The notes beneath the pieces were generated by a model. That model did not search any database, was not told the DNA's origin, and saw nothing but the letters and a program-made list of their open reading frames with translations. A stretch of DNA of 32,288 nucleotides from Actinomycetota bacterium (lineage in GTDB: Bacteria > Actinomycetota > Actinomycetes > Nanopelagicales > Nanopelagicaceae), in NCBI GenBank assembly GCA_009702835.1, contig WLHF01000004.1:1-32288 (forward strand), read 5' to 3'. A program made the translations under genes and the position numbers. Shown piece after piece: positions 8,389 to 18,044 of this stretch. The first letter of the stretch is position 1. Each line of letters begins with the position of its first letter.

Positions 8389-10232
8389 TCGCTTTTAGCG
8401 TAATCTTTAAATATTTATCACTTGTTGGAAGTTTTGCAACTATTGGAACTCTCCTGGCGATGGCCTTTCTACTACTAGATATCGAAGGCCGACTTTCAAC
8501 ACAAGCCGAGAAATTACGGCGCCTATTGTGGGGCTGTGCTGTTACGTGGGCAGTTGGAGCTTTTGCAACGATAGTTTTTACCCTTGCAACGATTTTAGAT
8601 CAGCCTCTATCCATAGCCCTGGATGCAACGGTACTAAAATCTTTTATTACACAGGTGACTCTCGGTCAATACCTACTCTTTGAATCTATTGTCGCTCTTA
8701 TCGTTGCAGCTTCTTCTTTTCATGTGAAGAGGATTCTCTCTACAGTATTACTCCTTATTCTTTCCTTAGCGGGATTAGTTGCACCGATCTTTCAAAGCCA
8801 CGCTGCATCAAGTGGTTCACATGGCCTAGCGATAGGTTCGCTAGTCATCCATGTAGTTGCGCTCTCAATTTGGGTTGGTGGGGTTATTGCGATCGCACTA
8901 TTGGATCCAGAGGATCGCCCGATCGCCGTGCCACGCTTTAGTGAACTTGCTTTGTGGTCGGTCATCGCAGTTGTAGCAAGTGGCAGCATTAATGCGTGGG
9001 CCCGCTTAGATTTTCAAGGTGCGTGGAACACCACTTATGCATATGTGGTAATTGCAAAGATTGTAATGACGTTAGTTCTTATTGCAATGGGTTATCTGCA
9101 CCGTAGAAATTTAGCTAAACGCGATCGCATCGATTGGGTGGGATTTGGCCGTTTAATATTTACCGAAGCGCTGATAATGATTGTCACTGTAGCAATGGGT
9201 GCATGGCTCTCATCAAACCATCCACCAGAGCGCACTACTAGTCCAAAGTTTGATCCTGCAATTGCAATTTCAGGAATCTCAACACCACCGGCGCCAACGT
9301 GGAGCCGCATTTTCTTTAGCTACGAGCCCGATTCCCTAATGATCGGTCTATTAATTACTGCAGTTGCCTTGTATGTAAAGGGGGTCTTGGTCTTAACTCG
9401 CCGTGGTGACAAGTGGCCAGTAGGACGAACCATCTCCTTCGCACTTGGAGTATCGGCGATAGATTTTGCAACAAGTGGTGGACTTGGTTTGTATGCACAC
9501 TTTTCCTTCTCATATCACATGATTGCGCACATGATTTTAGGAATGATCGCACCGATTGGAATCGTACTTGGTGCACCCATCACCCTTGCTCTACGCACAT
9601 TGCCTCAAGGCCGTAATAAAGATGAAAGAGGTGTGCGTGGAACACTTTTAACGGCGCTGCACTCTAAGTTAGCTATTTTTTACACTAATCCAATCGTCGC
9701 GCTCGCTTTCTTTGATGGATCTTTATTCGCTCTCTACTTCACAGGTCTCTTCGGATCGATGATGCAGAGCCACGCAGGACACCTCTTTATGAATCTCCAT
9801 TTTATTCTTGTTGGGATCCTTTTCTTCCATGTCATCATTGGTATTGATCCAAATCCGCGCAGGATTCCGCACTTGGTTCGTATCGTTGTTGTATTTGCAG
9901 CCATGAGTATTCACGCATTTTTTTCAGTAGCTTTGATGTCATCAACGACCCTGATTGATAAGGGCTACTTCGCATCACTTAAAACGCCATGGCTTACTGA
10001 TTTATTGGCAGATCAGCAGCTGGGTGGATCAATCGGCTGGGCTATGGGAGAAATTCCAATCTTGTTGGCACTGATTGTAACTTTCATTAGTTGGGTGAAA
10101 GATGATTCTCGCGAAGTAAAGCGCATAGATCGCAATGTTGCTCGGGCCGCTGCTATGGGGCAGCCCGATGATTTAGCCGAATACAATCAATACCTGCAAG
10201 AGCTAGCTAAACGGGATAGAAAAGAACTCTAA
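8385..10232 (+). CDS. CopD domain fused to caa3-type cytochrome c oxidase assembly factor CtaG
   Basis: 615 aa multi-TM; CopD-like SHAASSGSHGLAIGSLVIHVVALSIWVGG; CtaG-like HFSFSYHMIAHMILGMIAPIGIVLGAP and HLFMNLHFILVGILFFHVIIGIDP. Confidence 0.87.
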   Translation: MIAFSVIFKYLSLVGSFATIGTLLAMAFLLLDIEGRLSTQAEKLRRLLWGCAVTWAVGAFATIVFTLATILDQPLSIALDATVLKSFITQVTLGQYLLFESIVALIVAASSFHVKRILSTVLLLILSLAGLVAPIFQSHAASSGSHGLAIGSLVIHVVALSIWVGGVIAIALLDPEDRPIAVPRFSELALWSVIAVVASGSINAWARLDFQGAWNTTYAYVVIAKIVMTLVLIAMGYLHRRNLAKRDRIDWVGFGRLIFTEALIMIVTVAMGAWLSSNHPPERTTSPKFDPAIAISGISTPPAPTWSRIFFSYEPDSLMIGLLITAVALYVKGVLVLTRRGDKWPVGRTISFALGVSAIDFATSGGLGLYAHFSFSYHMIAHMILGMIAPIGIVLGAPITLALRTLPQGRNKDERGVRGTLLTALHSKLAIFYTNPIVALAFFDGSLFALYFTGLFGSMMQSHAGHLFMNLHFILVGILFFHVIIGIDPNPRRIPHLVRIVVVFAAMSIHAFFSVALMSSTTLIDKGYFASLKTPWLTDLLADQQLGGSIGWAMGEIPILLALIVTFISWVKDDSREVKRIDRNVARAAAMGQPDDLAEYNQYLQELAKRDRKEL

Positions 10233-11377
10233 TGGATAATCTATTTGACTTACCAAGTGAATATAAGGAGTTGCGCACTAGCGTGCGCGCACTGTCAGAG
10301 AAAGAGATTGCCCCATTTGCACAATCTGTTGATGAAGATCACCGCTTTCCACAAGAGGCAGCTAACGCATTACAAAAGGCGGGATTAAGCGCTGCCCATG
10401 TTCCAACACAGTACGGTGGGGATGGCGCAGATGCGCTAGCAACGGTAATTATTATTGAAGAAGTCGCCCGTGTTTGCGGTGCATCATCTCTTATTCCTGC
10501 AGTAAATAAACTTGGTTCACTGCCTTTAATCATGGGCGGTAACGAAGAGCAGAAACAACGCTGGCTACCACAGTTAGTCTCAGGAAAAGGCTTCTCTTAC
10601 TGTCTATCTGAATCTGAGGCTGGCTCAGATGCATCGGCACTGCGTACAAAGGTCGAACGTGTTGGTGATGGTTGGGTTCTTAACGGTAGTAAAAAGTGGA
10701 TCTCTAACGCCGGTATCTCTGAGTTTTATACCGTTGTTGCACAAGGTGAGCCAACACTTGGGTCAAAGGGAATTACCGCCTTCATTGTTGAAAAATCTGA
10801 TCCCGGAATATCTTTTGGCGCACCGGAAAAGAAGATGGGCTTTAGAGGTTCACCAACACGTGAGGTGTATTTTGATAATGTAAAGCTCGGTGATGATCGC
10901 AGAATTAGTGAGATCGGAGCAGGTTTTGCTCTAGCTATGAATACTTTAGATCACACACGGATAACAATTGCAGCACAGGCATTGGGCTTGGCCCAGGGAG
11001 CACTCGATGTAGCGGCAAGATATTCGCATGAGCGTAAACAGTTTGGTAAAGAAATCTTTGATTTTCAAGGTGTGCAGTTTATGTTGGCCGATATGGCGAT
11101 GAATATAGAGGCAGCTCGACAACTCACATATGCAGCAGCGGTAAAGAGTGAGAACAATGAAAAAGATCTACGTTTTTTCTCAGCTGCCAGTAAATGCTTC
11201 ACCAGCGATATGGCTATGCGAATTACGCAAGATGCGATTCAAATTCTGGGTGGTTATGGATATGTAAGTGATTATCCCGTCGAACGGATGATGCGAGATG
11301 CGAAGTTAACCCAGATTTATGAGGGAACGAACCAGATTCAGCGCATTGTTATGGCGCGCAATCTCCCAGGTTCCTAA
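10232..11377 (+). CDS. Acyl-CoA dehydrogenase
   Basis: 381 aa; YCLSESEAGSDASALRTKV, WVLNGSKKWISNAG, RKQFGKEIFDFQGVQFMLADM, QILGGYGYVSDYPVERMMRDAKLTQIYEGTNQIQRIVMAR. Confidence 0.96.
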   Translation: MDNLFDLPSEYKELRTSVRALSEKEIAPFAQSVDEDHRFPQEAANALQKAGLSAAHVPTQYGGDGADALATVIIIEEVARVCGASSLIPAVNKLGSLPLIMGGNEEQKQRWLPQLVSGKGFSYCLSESEAGSDASALRTKVERVGDGWVLNGSKKWISNAGISEFYTVVAQGEPTLGSKGITAFIVEKSDPGISFGAPEKKMGFRGSPTREVYFDNVKLGDDRRISEIGAGFALAMNTLDHTRITIAAQALGLAQGALDVAARYSHERKQFGKEIFDFQGVQFMLADMAMNIEAARQLTYAAAVKSENNEKDLRFFSAASKCFTSDMAMRITQDAIQILGGYGYVSDYPVERMMRDAKLTQIYEGTNQIQRIVMARNLPGS

Positions 11378-11922
11378 GATTTAAAGCGCACAATAATCGA
11401 GGGTGTAGCTGCAGCATCTAAAGCGATGTCATGAGCCTCTCGAGGTAAATCTTGGCTCGATAGTTCGCCTGTATGTACTAAACCGATTTTCCATCCTAGA
11501 AGTTGTGCAAGAGCGCGATCGTAATAACCGCCACCTTGCCCGAGGCGATATCCATTCTGATCGATATGTAATGCAGGCACCACAATTACATCTATCGAAT
11601 CGAGATCAGTGACAGGCGTGCCAGTTGGCTCAGAGAGATTTTTTGTCACCTTAAGTTTGCTTTCATCACCATCCCACTCAATCCAGTCGAGATGCTCTCC
11701 ATTTACCCGTGGTAATAACAACCGCTTACCAGTTTTGAGCAAGGCCTGATTAATCTCGGTGGTGCTTGGTTCTACACCATATGAAAAATATGAAGCAATC
11801 GTCGATGCGGCAATTATTTCTGGTGATTTCAAAATAACATTGAAATTCGATGGGATGAATTTTTGGCTACGCTCGCGGCGTAAGCGCTCACGAAGCTCCT
11901 TCTTAACTGTGTTCTGATTCAT
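11374..11922 (-). CDS. 5-formyltetrahydrofolate cyclo-ligase
   Basis: 182 aa; N-terminal KKELRERLRRER, DVIVVPALHIDQNGYRLGQGGGYYDRAL. Confidence 0.92.
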   Translation of the reverse strand: MNQNTVKKELRERLRRERSQKFIPSNFNVILKSPEIIAASTIASYFSYGVEPSTTEINQALLKTGKRLLLPRVNGEHLDWIEWDGDESKLKVTKNLSEPTGTPVTDLDSIDVIVVPALHIDQNGYRLGQGGGYYDRALAQLLGWKIGLVHTGELSSQDLPREAHDIALDAAATPSIIVRFKS

Positions 11923-11985
11923 CTCTTATCTCCCAGTAATTCGCAGGGCTAAATCCCAAAGAAAGCGCGGCCCAACAAGTATGGT

Positions 11986-12903
11986 GTGATTATGGCAGAG
12001 CGCACGCGAGTAGATGGTTTTCTTAGCTCCCTTCTTGCGATCTGTAAGCCGCTCGAATCTTTTGAAATGCCACTTCTAGATGCACACGGGGCAACGCTCT
12101 CAGAGGACATCTATGCTGGTGAGCGCCTTGTTATGCGCGCAGGTAGTCGTATCCGCTCGACACAGATTGGACTTGCAGCATCCATTGGTCGAGATCATCT
12201 ACCTACCCGCCCACATCCGCGCGTTGTAGTCCTCTCAGCTGGTCCAGATCTTGTCGAGCCAGGCACAGCACTAAGTGGCGACGAAGAGTATGAAACGAAT
12301 TCATGGCTGCTTACAACGGCAGTGCGCGAAGTTGGCGCAGTTGCATATCGAGTTCATTCGATTCCAGATGATGAGGATGAGCTTCAAAGTGTCATTGAAG
12401 ATCAACTGGTCAGAGCAGATTTAATTATCATTAGTGGCGAGCGACACGATGATTCATTTGATCTCATTACCCGCACACTTTTACGCCTTGGCGAGATAAC
12501 TACCGTGGATTTAGCAATTGAAATGAGTGGGCGACATAATTATGGTCAGATTGGTCCAGATAAGACGCCAGTAGTAACGCTCCCGGGAGATCCGATAGCG
12601 GCCTACATCTCATTCGAACTATTCGTGCGTCCAATGATTCGAACAATGCTGGGTGCTGCAAATATTCATCGCCCATCAGTGAAGGCACAGTTAGAAAAGG
12701 CCATTGAGTCAGCCCCTGGAGTGCGCTCTTATATTCGAGCCACGCTAGCAGAAGATGCGAAGTCGGTAATGCCGCTTAATGAGCAAGAGGAGTTTTCAAC
12801 GCTCTCTGATGCGACGGCCTTTATCGCAGTTGGTGAAAATGAAACGCATTTATCGGCTGGAGATCGAGTTACAGTTGTCATTCTTGAACGTAGATACATT
12901 TAA
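11986..12903 (+). CDS. moeA: Shortened MoeA/gephyrin-like protein (Glp-like by gene context); start may be GTG 11986 or ATG 11992
   Basis: PLLDAHGATLSEDIYA, RAGSRIRSTQIGLAASIG, PRVVVLSAGPDLVEPG, ETNSWLLTTAVREVGAVAYR, VVTLPGDPIAAYISFELFVRPMIRTMLG follow MoeA domains; 305 aa vs about 400 for canonical MoeA. Confidence 0.82.
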   Translation: MIMAERTRVDGFLSSLLAICKPLESFEMPLLDAHGATLSEDIYAGERLVMRAGSRIRSTQIGLAASIGRDHLPTRPHPRVVVLSAGPDLVEPGTALSGDEEYETNSWLLTTAVREVGAVAYRVHSIPDDEDELQSVIEDQLVRADLIIISGERHDDSFDLITRTLLRLGEITTVDLAIEMSGRHNYGQIGPDKTPVVTLPGDPIAAYISFELFVRPMIRTMLGAANIHRPSVKAQLEKAIESAPGVRSYIRATLAEDAKSVMPLNEQEEFSTLSDATAFIAVGENETHLSAGDRVTVVILERRYI

Positions 12904-12910
12904 GTAAGCC

Positions 12911-13483
12911 ATGAACGAGCGCTGGCCCATAGTAATTTCGGGAGATTCAATATTTCTGCGGCCACTTAGATTTCGCGATCGCAGTCAATGGAACGCAGTC
13001 CGTACCGAAAATCGCGAATGGCTGGCACCATGGGAGGCCACAATTCCGCCACTCAACTCAGATGGTGAGCATCAACAGTTGCCCTCTTACTTTGCCATGG
13101 TCCAAACCCTGAATCGAGAGGCCCGCCATGGTCGCTCATTCTCATTTGCAATCTGGCACAACCACAATCTGATCGGGCAAATCTCCCTCGGTGGAGTAAT
13201 TTATGGAGCACTACGAGGCGGGCATATCGGTTATTGGATAGACCGTAACTATGCAAATAAAGGCTATACAACAATGGCTGTGGAGCTTTTAACGCAGTAT
13301 GCATTCACATCTTTATCGCTGCATCGCCTTGAGATAAATCTGCGCCCAGAAAACGAAGCCTCTCGAAAGGTTGCGCAGAAAGCAGGCTATATTTTCGAAG
13401 GAGAGCGGGCCAAATACCTGCATATTGATGGAGATTGGCGAGACCACATCTGCTTCGTGAAGGAAAATCCTTCGATTAAGTAG
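12911..13483 (+). CDS. rimJ: RimJ/RimL-type GNAT N-acetyltransferase
   Basis: 190 aa; IFLRPLRFRDRSQW, GHIGYWIDRNYANKGYTTMAVELLTQYAF, HRLEINLRPENEASRKVAQKAGY. Confidence 0.9.
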   Translation: MNERWPIVISGDSIFLRPLRFRDRSQWNAVRTENREWLAPWEATIPPLNSDGEHQQLPSYFAMVQTLNREARHGRSFSFAIWHNHNLIGQISLGGVIYGALRGGHIGYWIDRNYANKGYTTMAVELLTQYAFTSLSLHRLEINLRPENEASRKVAQKAGYIFEGERAKYLHIDGDWRDHICFVKENPSIK

Positions 13484-13522
13484 CGTCTAAATCCCCGAAA
13501 AGTAATCCCTCCTCCTTTATCT

Positions 13523-14308
13523 TTGTACATCATGGCTTCCGGACTTATATACATTGCGATCATCGGCATGTGGGTCGCATATTTTGCACCCCGCTGGATC
13601 CATGACCGTAACGAGTTTTCTGGAAAATCAGTTGAGCGTTTCAAAGTTGCACTCAGTGTTGTTGCTAACTCTTCGCCACACACGATGCATGATGGTGGGG
13701 TTCATAATATTGATTTAGATCGCGAAGCAAAAATTGCACAGCTATTAATGCGCAGACGTATTATTTTTGTTGTACTAACTTTTTCTCTAACGACAACTCT
13801 TGTAGGTGGGTTTATGAATACAATGCCATTCTTATACGCATTAGTTCCTGCAACTGGAATGTTGATCTACATTGCACATGTACGACGTCAAACCATCGCC
13901 GAGCGTATTCAACACCGCCGTATTCAACAGTTGCACCGCCGCACCTCGGGAGTATCTGCAACTAATCTTGTCGAAGTTGTCACACCAAAAGGGTCACAAG
14001 AGCATTGGATTCCATTATCTGAACGTGAACTCAAGGGTGTAGTTCTCTTGCCTCAAGGCACGGCAACTGTTCGCAATACTTGGCAGCCAGCTGATGTTCC
14101 TGTCCCAACATATGTCAGTGCACCGAAGGCTATTGTTCCAAAACGAGTCATAGATTTAACAACACCAGGGGTATGGAGTGATGACCAAGAGCGCCTCGAA
14201 CTTGAAGCTCTCGCTGCGAGCTCACCTTCGCGCGATCAAATCTTTGATCAACAACTTGCAGATGAGGCAGTTGCGCGTCTGAACCAATCTCGAGCCTCTA
14301 ACGAATAG
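13523..14308 (+). CDS. Membrane protein, GlpR-like by position and topology (likely start ATG 13532)
   Basis: N-terminal TM SGLIYIAIIGMWVAYFAP, internal hydrophobic pair IIFVVLTFSLTTTLVGGF / MPFLYALVPATGMLIYIAHV, long charged C-tail; follows moeA-rimJ like Rv0996 in M. tuberculosis. Confidence 0.7.
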   Translation: MYIMASGLIYIAIIGMWVAYFAPRWIHDRNEFSGKSVERFKVALSVVANSSPHTMHDGGVHNIDLDREAKIAQLLMRRRIIFVVLTFSLTTTLVGGFMNTMPFLYALVPATGMLIYIAHVRRQTIAERIQHRRIQQLHRRTSGVSATNLVEVVTPKGSQEHWIPLSERELKGVVLLPQGTATVRNTWQPADVPVPTYVSAPKAIVPKRVIDLTTPGVWSDDQERLELEALAASSPSRDQIFDQQLADEAVARLNQSRASNE

Positions 14309-15583
14309 TTAGATCCACGAACTCATCCACATTCGCTTTAACCAGTCGGAGTAGTTAATAACTTCTCCAGTGAAGAGCGGGACAAAGTAGATAAAATTAA
14401 GAAAAATGAGCACGATAAGCCCTGCAACGATAGTTACAGAAACCCCAGGCTTAATTGAGCTATCCAGCAGTATTTTTGCGCAGTAAATAATCGCAAGCAA
14501 CATAAATGGCTCAAAAACTACTACATAAAAAGTAAAGACTGTGCGTTGTTGAAGGAAGAACCACGGTAAATAGCCGGCAGTAATTCCCATAACGACAATG
14601 GTGAGAGAGCTATCAAATCTCCTAGTAGCCAGCGCGTGAAAGAAAAAACCAAAGGCAATGGCGATTGCAAGGGTTCCAATCCACCAGAGAATCGGCGTTC
14701 CGATAGCTAATACCTCTTGCGCACAGTTTTTTGAGCTACATCCCTTCGGTGATTGGTAGAAAAACGATGTTGGGCGGGCCATTACCAACCAGCTCCAAGG
14801 ATTTGCCTGGTATGAGTGTTTCTCGGTTAGGCCCATATGGAAACCCAACATCTCTGAGTGATAGTGCCACCATGATACAAAAACATTTGATGACCATTGG
14901 CGATCCCAACCGCGCTTACTTAAAAACCAACCCGTCCATGTACCGGTGTAAACCACAAGTGGCAAGAACCCATATTGTAAAGATTTTATAAACGTTGGTT
15001 TAATAAGATCGCGCCCAGAGTATGACGTGAAAACTCTGTAGATTGAAACAACGGCGATAGCAACCAAGAAATACAACGCGCTCCATTTTGTACCCATCGC
15101 TAATCCAATTGCAACAGCTGCATACCAATGTTGTTGACGGTGCCACAAGTAGATTGCTAATAAGAGAAAGAAAGTTAAGAATAGATCTAAGAGCGCAGTC
15201 CGTGAATGGACGAGCATCATTCCATCCATGGCCATGAGAGCTGCCGCCATCGCCGTCAGTAAGGGCGAGAAAAAGAGAACATGGACCAAGCGGGCAAAGA
15301 GCAGAATGAGCGCAACACCAATGATTGCAGTTGCAAATCTCCACCCAAACTCATTATCCCCAAAGATCTTTATTCCACTTGCAATGAGCCATTTGCCGAC
15401 AGGGGGATGGACTATGAACTCGGGTTTGTTTGCCGAGACTTCAACGCCATACTTTAAAAAATCTCGAGCTCCATCGACGTAATACACCTCATCAAAGACA
15501 AAACCTTTAGGCGTAGATAGATTAATTAATCGAAGCGCCAAAGAGATGATCGCAATAACGATTGGAGCAAGCGCAGCGAGCAT
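14309..15583 (-). CDS. Dolichyl-phosphate-mannose--protein mannosyltransferase (PMT family)
   Basis: 424 aa multi-TM; GFVFDEVYYVDGARDFLKYG, FIVHPPVGKWLIASGIKIFGDNEFGWRF; divergent from rsmI as in mycobacteria. Confidence 0.93.
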   Translation of the reverse strand: MLAALAPIVIAIISLALRLINLSTPKGFVFDEVYYVDGARDFLKYGVEVSANKPEFIVHPPVGKWLIASGIKIFGDNEFGWRFATAIIGVALILLFARLVHVLFFSPLLTAMAAALMAMDGMMLVHSRTALLDLFLTFFLLLAIYLWHRQQHWYAAVAIGLAMGTKWSALYFLVAIAVVSIYRVFTSYSGRDLIKPTFIKSLQYGFLPLVVYTGTWTGWFLSKRGWDRQWSSNVFVSWWHYHSEMLGFHMGLTEKHSYQANPWSWLVMARPTSFFYQSPKGCSSKNCAQEVLAIGTPILWWIGTLAIAIAFGFFFHALATRRFDSSLTIVVMGITAGYLPWFFLQQRTVFTFYVVVFEPFMLLAIIYCAKILLDSSIKPGVSVTIVAGLIVLIFLNFIYFVPLFTGEVINYSDWLKRMWMSSWI

Positions 15584-15634
15584 GTGTGTAATCGTATGCG
15601 CTTACATGGGTGAAATTACTGAGATGATGGACCT

Positions 15635-16477
15635 ATGGCTCTCATATTGGCAGCGACCCCCCTTGGAAACCCTGGGGATGCAAGCGCGCGCCTAAAAGTT
15701 GCGATTGAGAGTGCATCGATTATCGCCGCCGAAGATTCGCGCAGATTTCATCGCTTGTGTTCAGATATCGAGGTTACTTTCACCGCACGAGTACTTTCAT
15801 TCTTTGAGGGCAATGAAGAGGATCGCACCCGCGAACTATTGAGTGAACTTCAAAATGGTGCGAGCGTTCTTGTTGTATCAGATGCCGGAATGCCAACGAT
15901 TAGTGATCCAGGTTTTCGTTTAATGCGGGATGCAATTAATCTTGGAATCGAAGTCAATGTTATTCCAGGACCAAGTGCGGTAACAATGGCAGTTGCACTA
16001 TCTGGTCTTCCAACAGATCGCTTTACTTTTGAGGGCTTTCCTCCTCGTGCATCGGGTGCGCGCTTGGCAAGCTTTGAAAAACTTCGACATGAAGAGCGCA
16101 CCATGGTCTTTTTTGAGGCACCACATCGCATAGGTGATTCTTTAGGCGATGCCGTTGCTGTTTTTGGTGCACAACGCAAAGCTGCGATCTGTCGCGAAAT
16201 GACCAAGCGTTATGAAGAAACTATTCGAGGTACATTGGCCGAACTTTCATCATGGGCAGATTCCAACGAGGTCCTCGGTGAAATCACTCTGGTAGTCGAG
16301 GGTGCATCCATGGATTCAGCGGCAATGACGGCCGATGAAATGGTTGTACGAGTACGTGAGTTTGAGGGCGCTGGAATGGATCGAAAGGCGGCGATTGCAT
16401 CAGTAGCCCAAGAGTTCGGGATTGCAAAGCGTATTGTTTATGCTGCGGTGGTCGATGCGAATAAGATGAGCACGTGA
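15635..16477 (+). CDS. rsmI: 16S rRNA (cytidine(1402)-2'-O)-methyltransferase
   Basis: 280 aa; LAATPLGNPGDASARL, AAEDSRRFHRLC, SDAGMPTISDPGFRLMRDAI, PGPSAVTMAVALSGLPTDRFTFEGFPPR. Confidence 0.97.
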   Translation: MALILAATPLGNPGDASARLKVAIESASIIAAEDSRRFHRLCSDIEVTFTARVLSFFEGNEEDRTRELLSELQNGASVLVVSDAGMPTISDPGFRLMRDAINLGIEVNVIPGPSAVTMAVALSGLPTDRFTFEGFPPRASGARLASFEKLRHEERTMVFFEAPHRIGDSLGDAVAVFGAQRKAAICREMTKRYEETIRGTLAELSSWADSNEVLGEITLVVEGASMDSAAMTADEMVVRVREFEGAGMDRKAAIASVAQEFGIAKRIVYAAVVDANKMST

Positions 16478-18039
16478 GCAAATCCTTTTACCTAACGACG
16501 CCGATTTATTACGTCAACGATGCGCCCCATATTGGACATGCATACACAACTGTTGCCGGTGATGTTCTCACTCGTTGGCACCGTCAAAAGGGTGAGTCTG
16601 TCTGGTTTTTAACTGGAACCGATGAACACGGACAAAAAGTCATGCGCACAGCCCAAGAAAATAAAACCGCCCCACAGGACTGGGTAGATCGGCTGGTGCA
16701 GGATGCCTGGAAGCCCAACTGGGCCGCTCTAAATATCGCAAATGATGATTTCATCCGTACAACCGAAGAGCGCCACACAGTGCGCGTACAAAAATTCTTA
16801 CAATCCCTTAAAGACTCAGGGCATATCTATGCCGGCAAGTACGAGGGTCCGTACTGCGTTGGCTGCGAAGAGTTTAAATTACCTGGCGATCTGATTGAGA
16901 TCGATAACCAAAAATGCTGCCCCATCCATAGCAAGCCAATCGAGTTAGTAAATGAAAATAACTGGTTCTTTAAACTCTCTGCCTTTACCGATCAGCTACT
17001 CGAGCACTATCGCAAGAACCCCGATGCATGTGCGCCAGAAAGTGCACGTAATGAGGTCGTTTCATTCTTAGAGAGTGGAGTTTCAGATTTATCAATCTCT
17101 CGCTCGACCTTTGATTGGGGAATCCCAGTTCCGTGGGATACCGATCAAGTTGTCTATGTTTGGTTTGATGCGCTCTTAAATTATGCAACGGCCGTTGGCT
17201 TAACCGATGCACCTGGTAGTGAGGGTGGCAAAAAATTTGCAAACACATGGCCTGCCGATGTTCACTTAGTAGGTAAGGATATTTTGCGCTTTCACGCAGT
17301 TATTTGGCCAGCGATGTTAATGGCGGCGGGTCTAGATGTACCTAAGAAAGTATTTGCACATGGTTGGCTATTAGTTGGTGGCGAAAAGATGAGCAAAAGC
17401 AAGTTAACTGGAATCGCACCTAAGGACATCACTGATCATTTCGGTGTCGATGCATTTCGTTACTACTTCTTGCGTGCAATTCCATTTGGTAGTGATGGCT
17501 CATTCTCATGGGAGGATATGTCAGCTCGTTACACATCTGAGCTCGCAAATGACTTTGGCAACTTAGCATCGCGCTCTGCGGCAATGATAGAAAAATACTG
17601 TGGCGGAGTTCTACCTGCACTGAGCCATGATGCAGATTTAGAAGCGGCGTTGAGCAGTGCGGTCACAAGAGCCGATTCTGCAATGTGCGAACTGGATTTC
17701 CAGGGCGGAATCCTTGCAGTTATGGATTTTTGTAAGAAAGTCAACGGTTATGTCACTGAGAAAGAGCCGTGGATTCTGGCTAAAGATCCAGCAAATCAGC
17801 TCCAACTTGAGGGTATTTTGTACAACACGGCAGAATCACTTCGCGCACTCGCCGTTTTACTGCATCCAGTGATGCCTACTACCTGTGAAATTTTGTGGCA
17901 GAGCTTGGGTGCACAGGACAAGCTAGGCGATTTATCTGCGCAGAAAATTAGCGATGTAGCAACTTGGGGCCAGCTTCCAGCAGGTGCAAGGATTACTAAG
18001 ACACCAGTGTTATTTCCTCGCTTAGAAACGAGCGCATAA
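16474..18039 (+). CDS. metG: Methionyl-tRNA synthetase
   Basis: 521 aa; HIGHAYTTVAGD, GTDEHGQKV, KMSKSKLTG, FGNLASRSAAM. Confidence 0.98.
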   Translation: MSKSFYLTTPIYYVNDAPHIGHAYTTVAGDVLTRWHRQKGESVWFLTGTDEHGQKVMRTAQENKTAPQDWVDRLVQDAWKPNWAALNIANDDFIRTTEERHTVRVQKFLQSLKDSGHIYAGKYEGPYCVGCEEFKLPGDLIEIDNQKCCPIHSKPIELVNENNWFFKLSAFTDQLLEHYRKNPDACAPESARNEVVSFLESGVSDLSISRSTFDWGIPVPWDTDQVVYVWFDALLNYATAVGLTDAPGSEGGKKFANTWPADVHLVGKDILRFHAVIWPAMLMAAGLDVPKKVFAHGWLLVGGEKMSKSKLTGIAPKDITDHFGVDAFRYYFLRAIPFGSDGSFSWEDMSARYTSELANDFGNLASRSAAMIEKYCGGVLPALSHDADLEAALSSAVTRADSAMCELDFQGGILAVMDFCKKVNGYVTEKEPWILAKDPANQLQLEGILYNTAESLRALAVLLHPVMPTTCEILWQSLGAQDKLGDLSAQKISDVATWGQLPAGARITKTPVLFPRLETSA

Positions 18040-18044
18040 GAGAT

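Noticed and set aside
15850-16206. 118-aa antisense ORF in rsmI
   Set aside because: Opposite the conserved RsmI core; no supporting signal.
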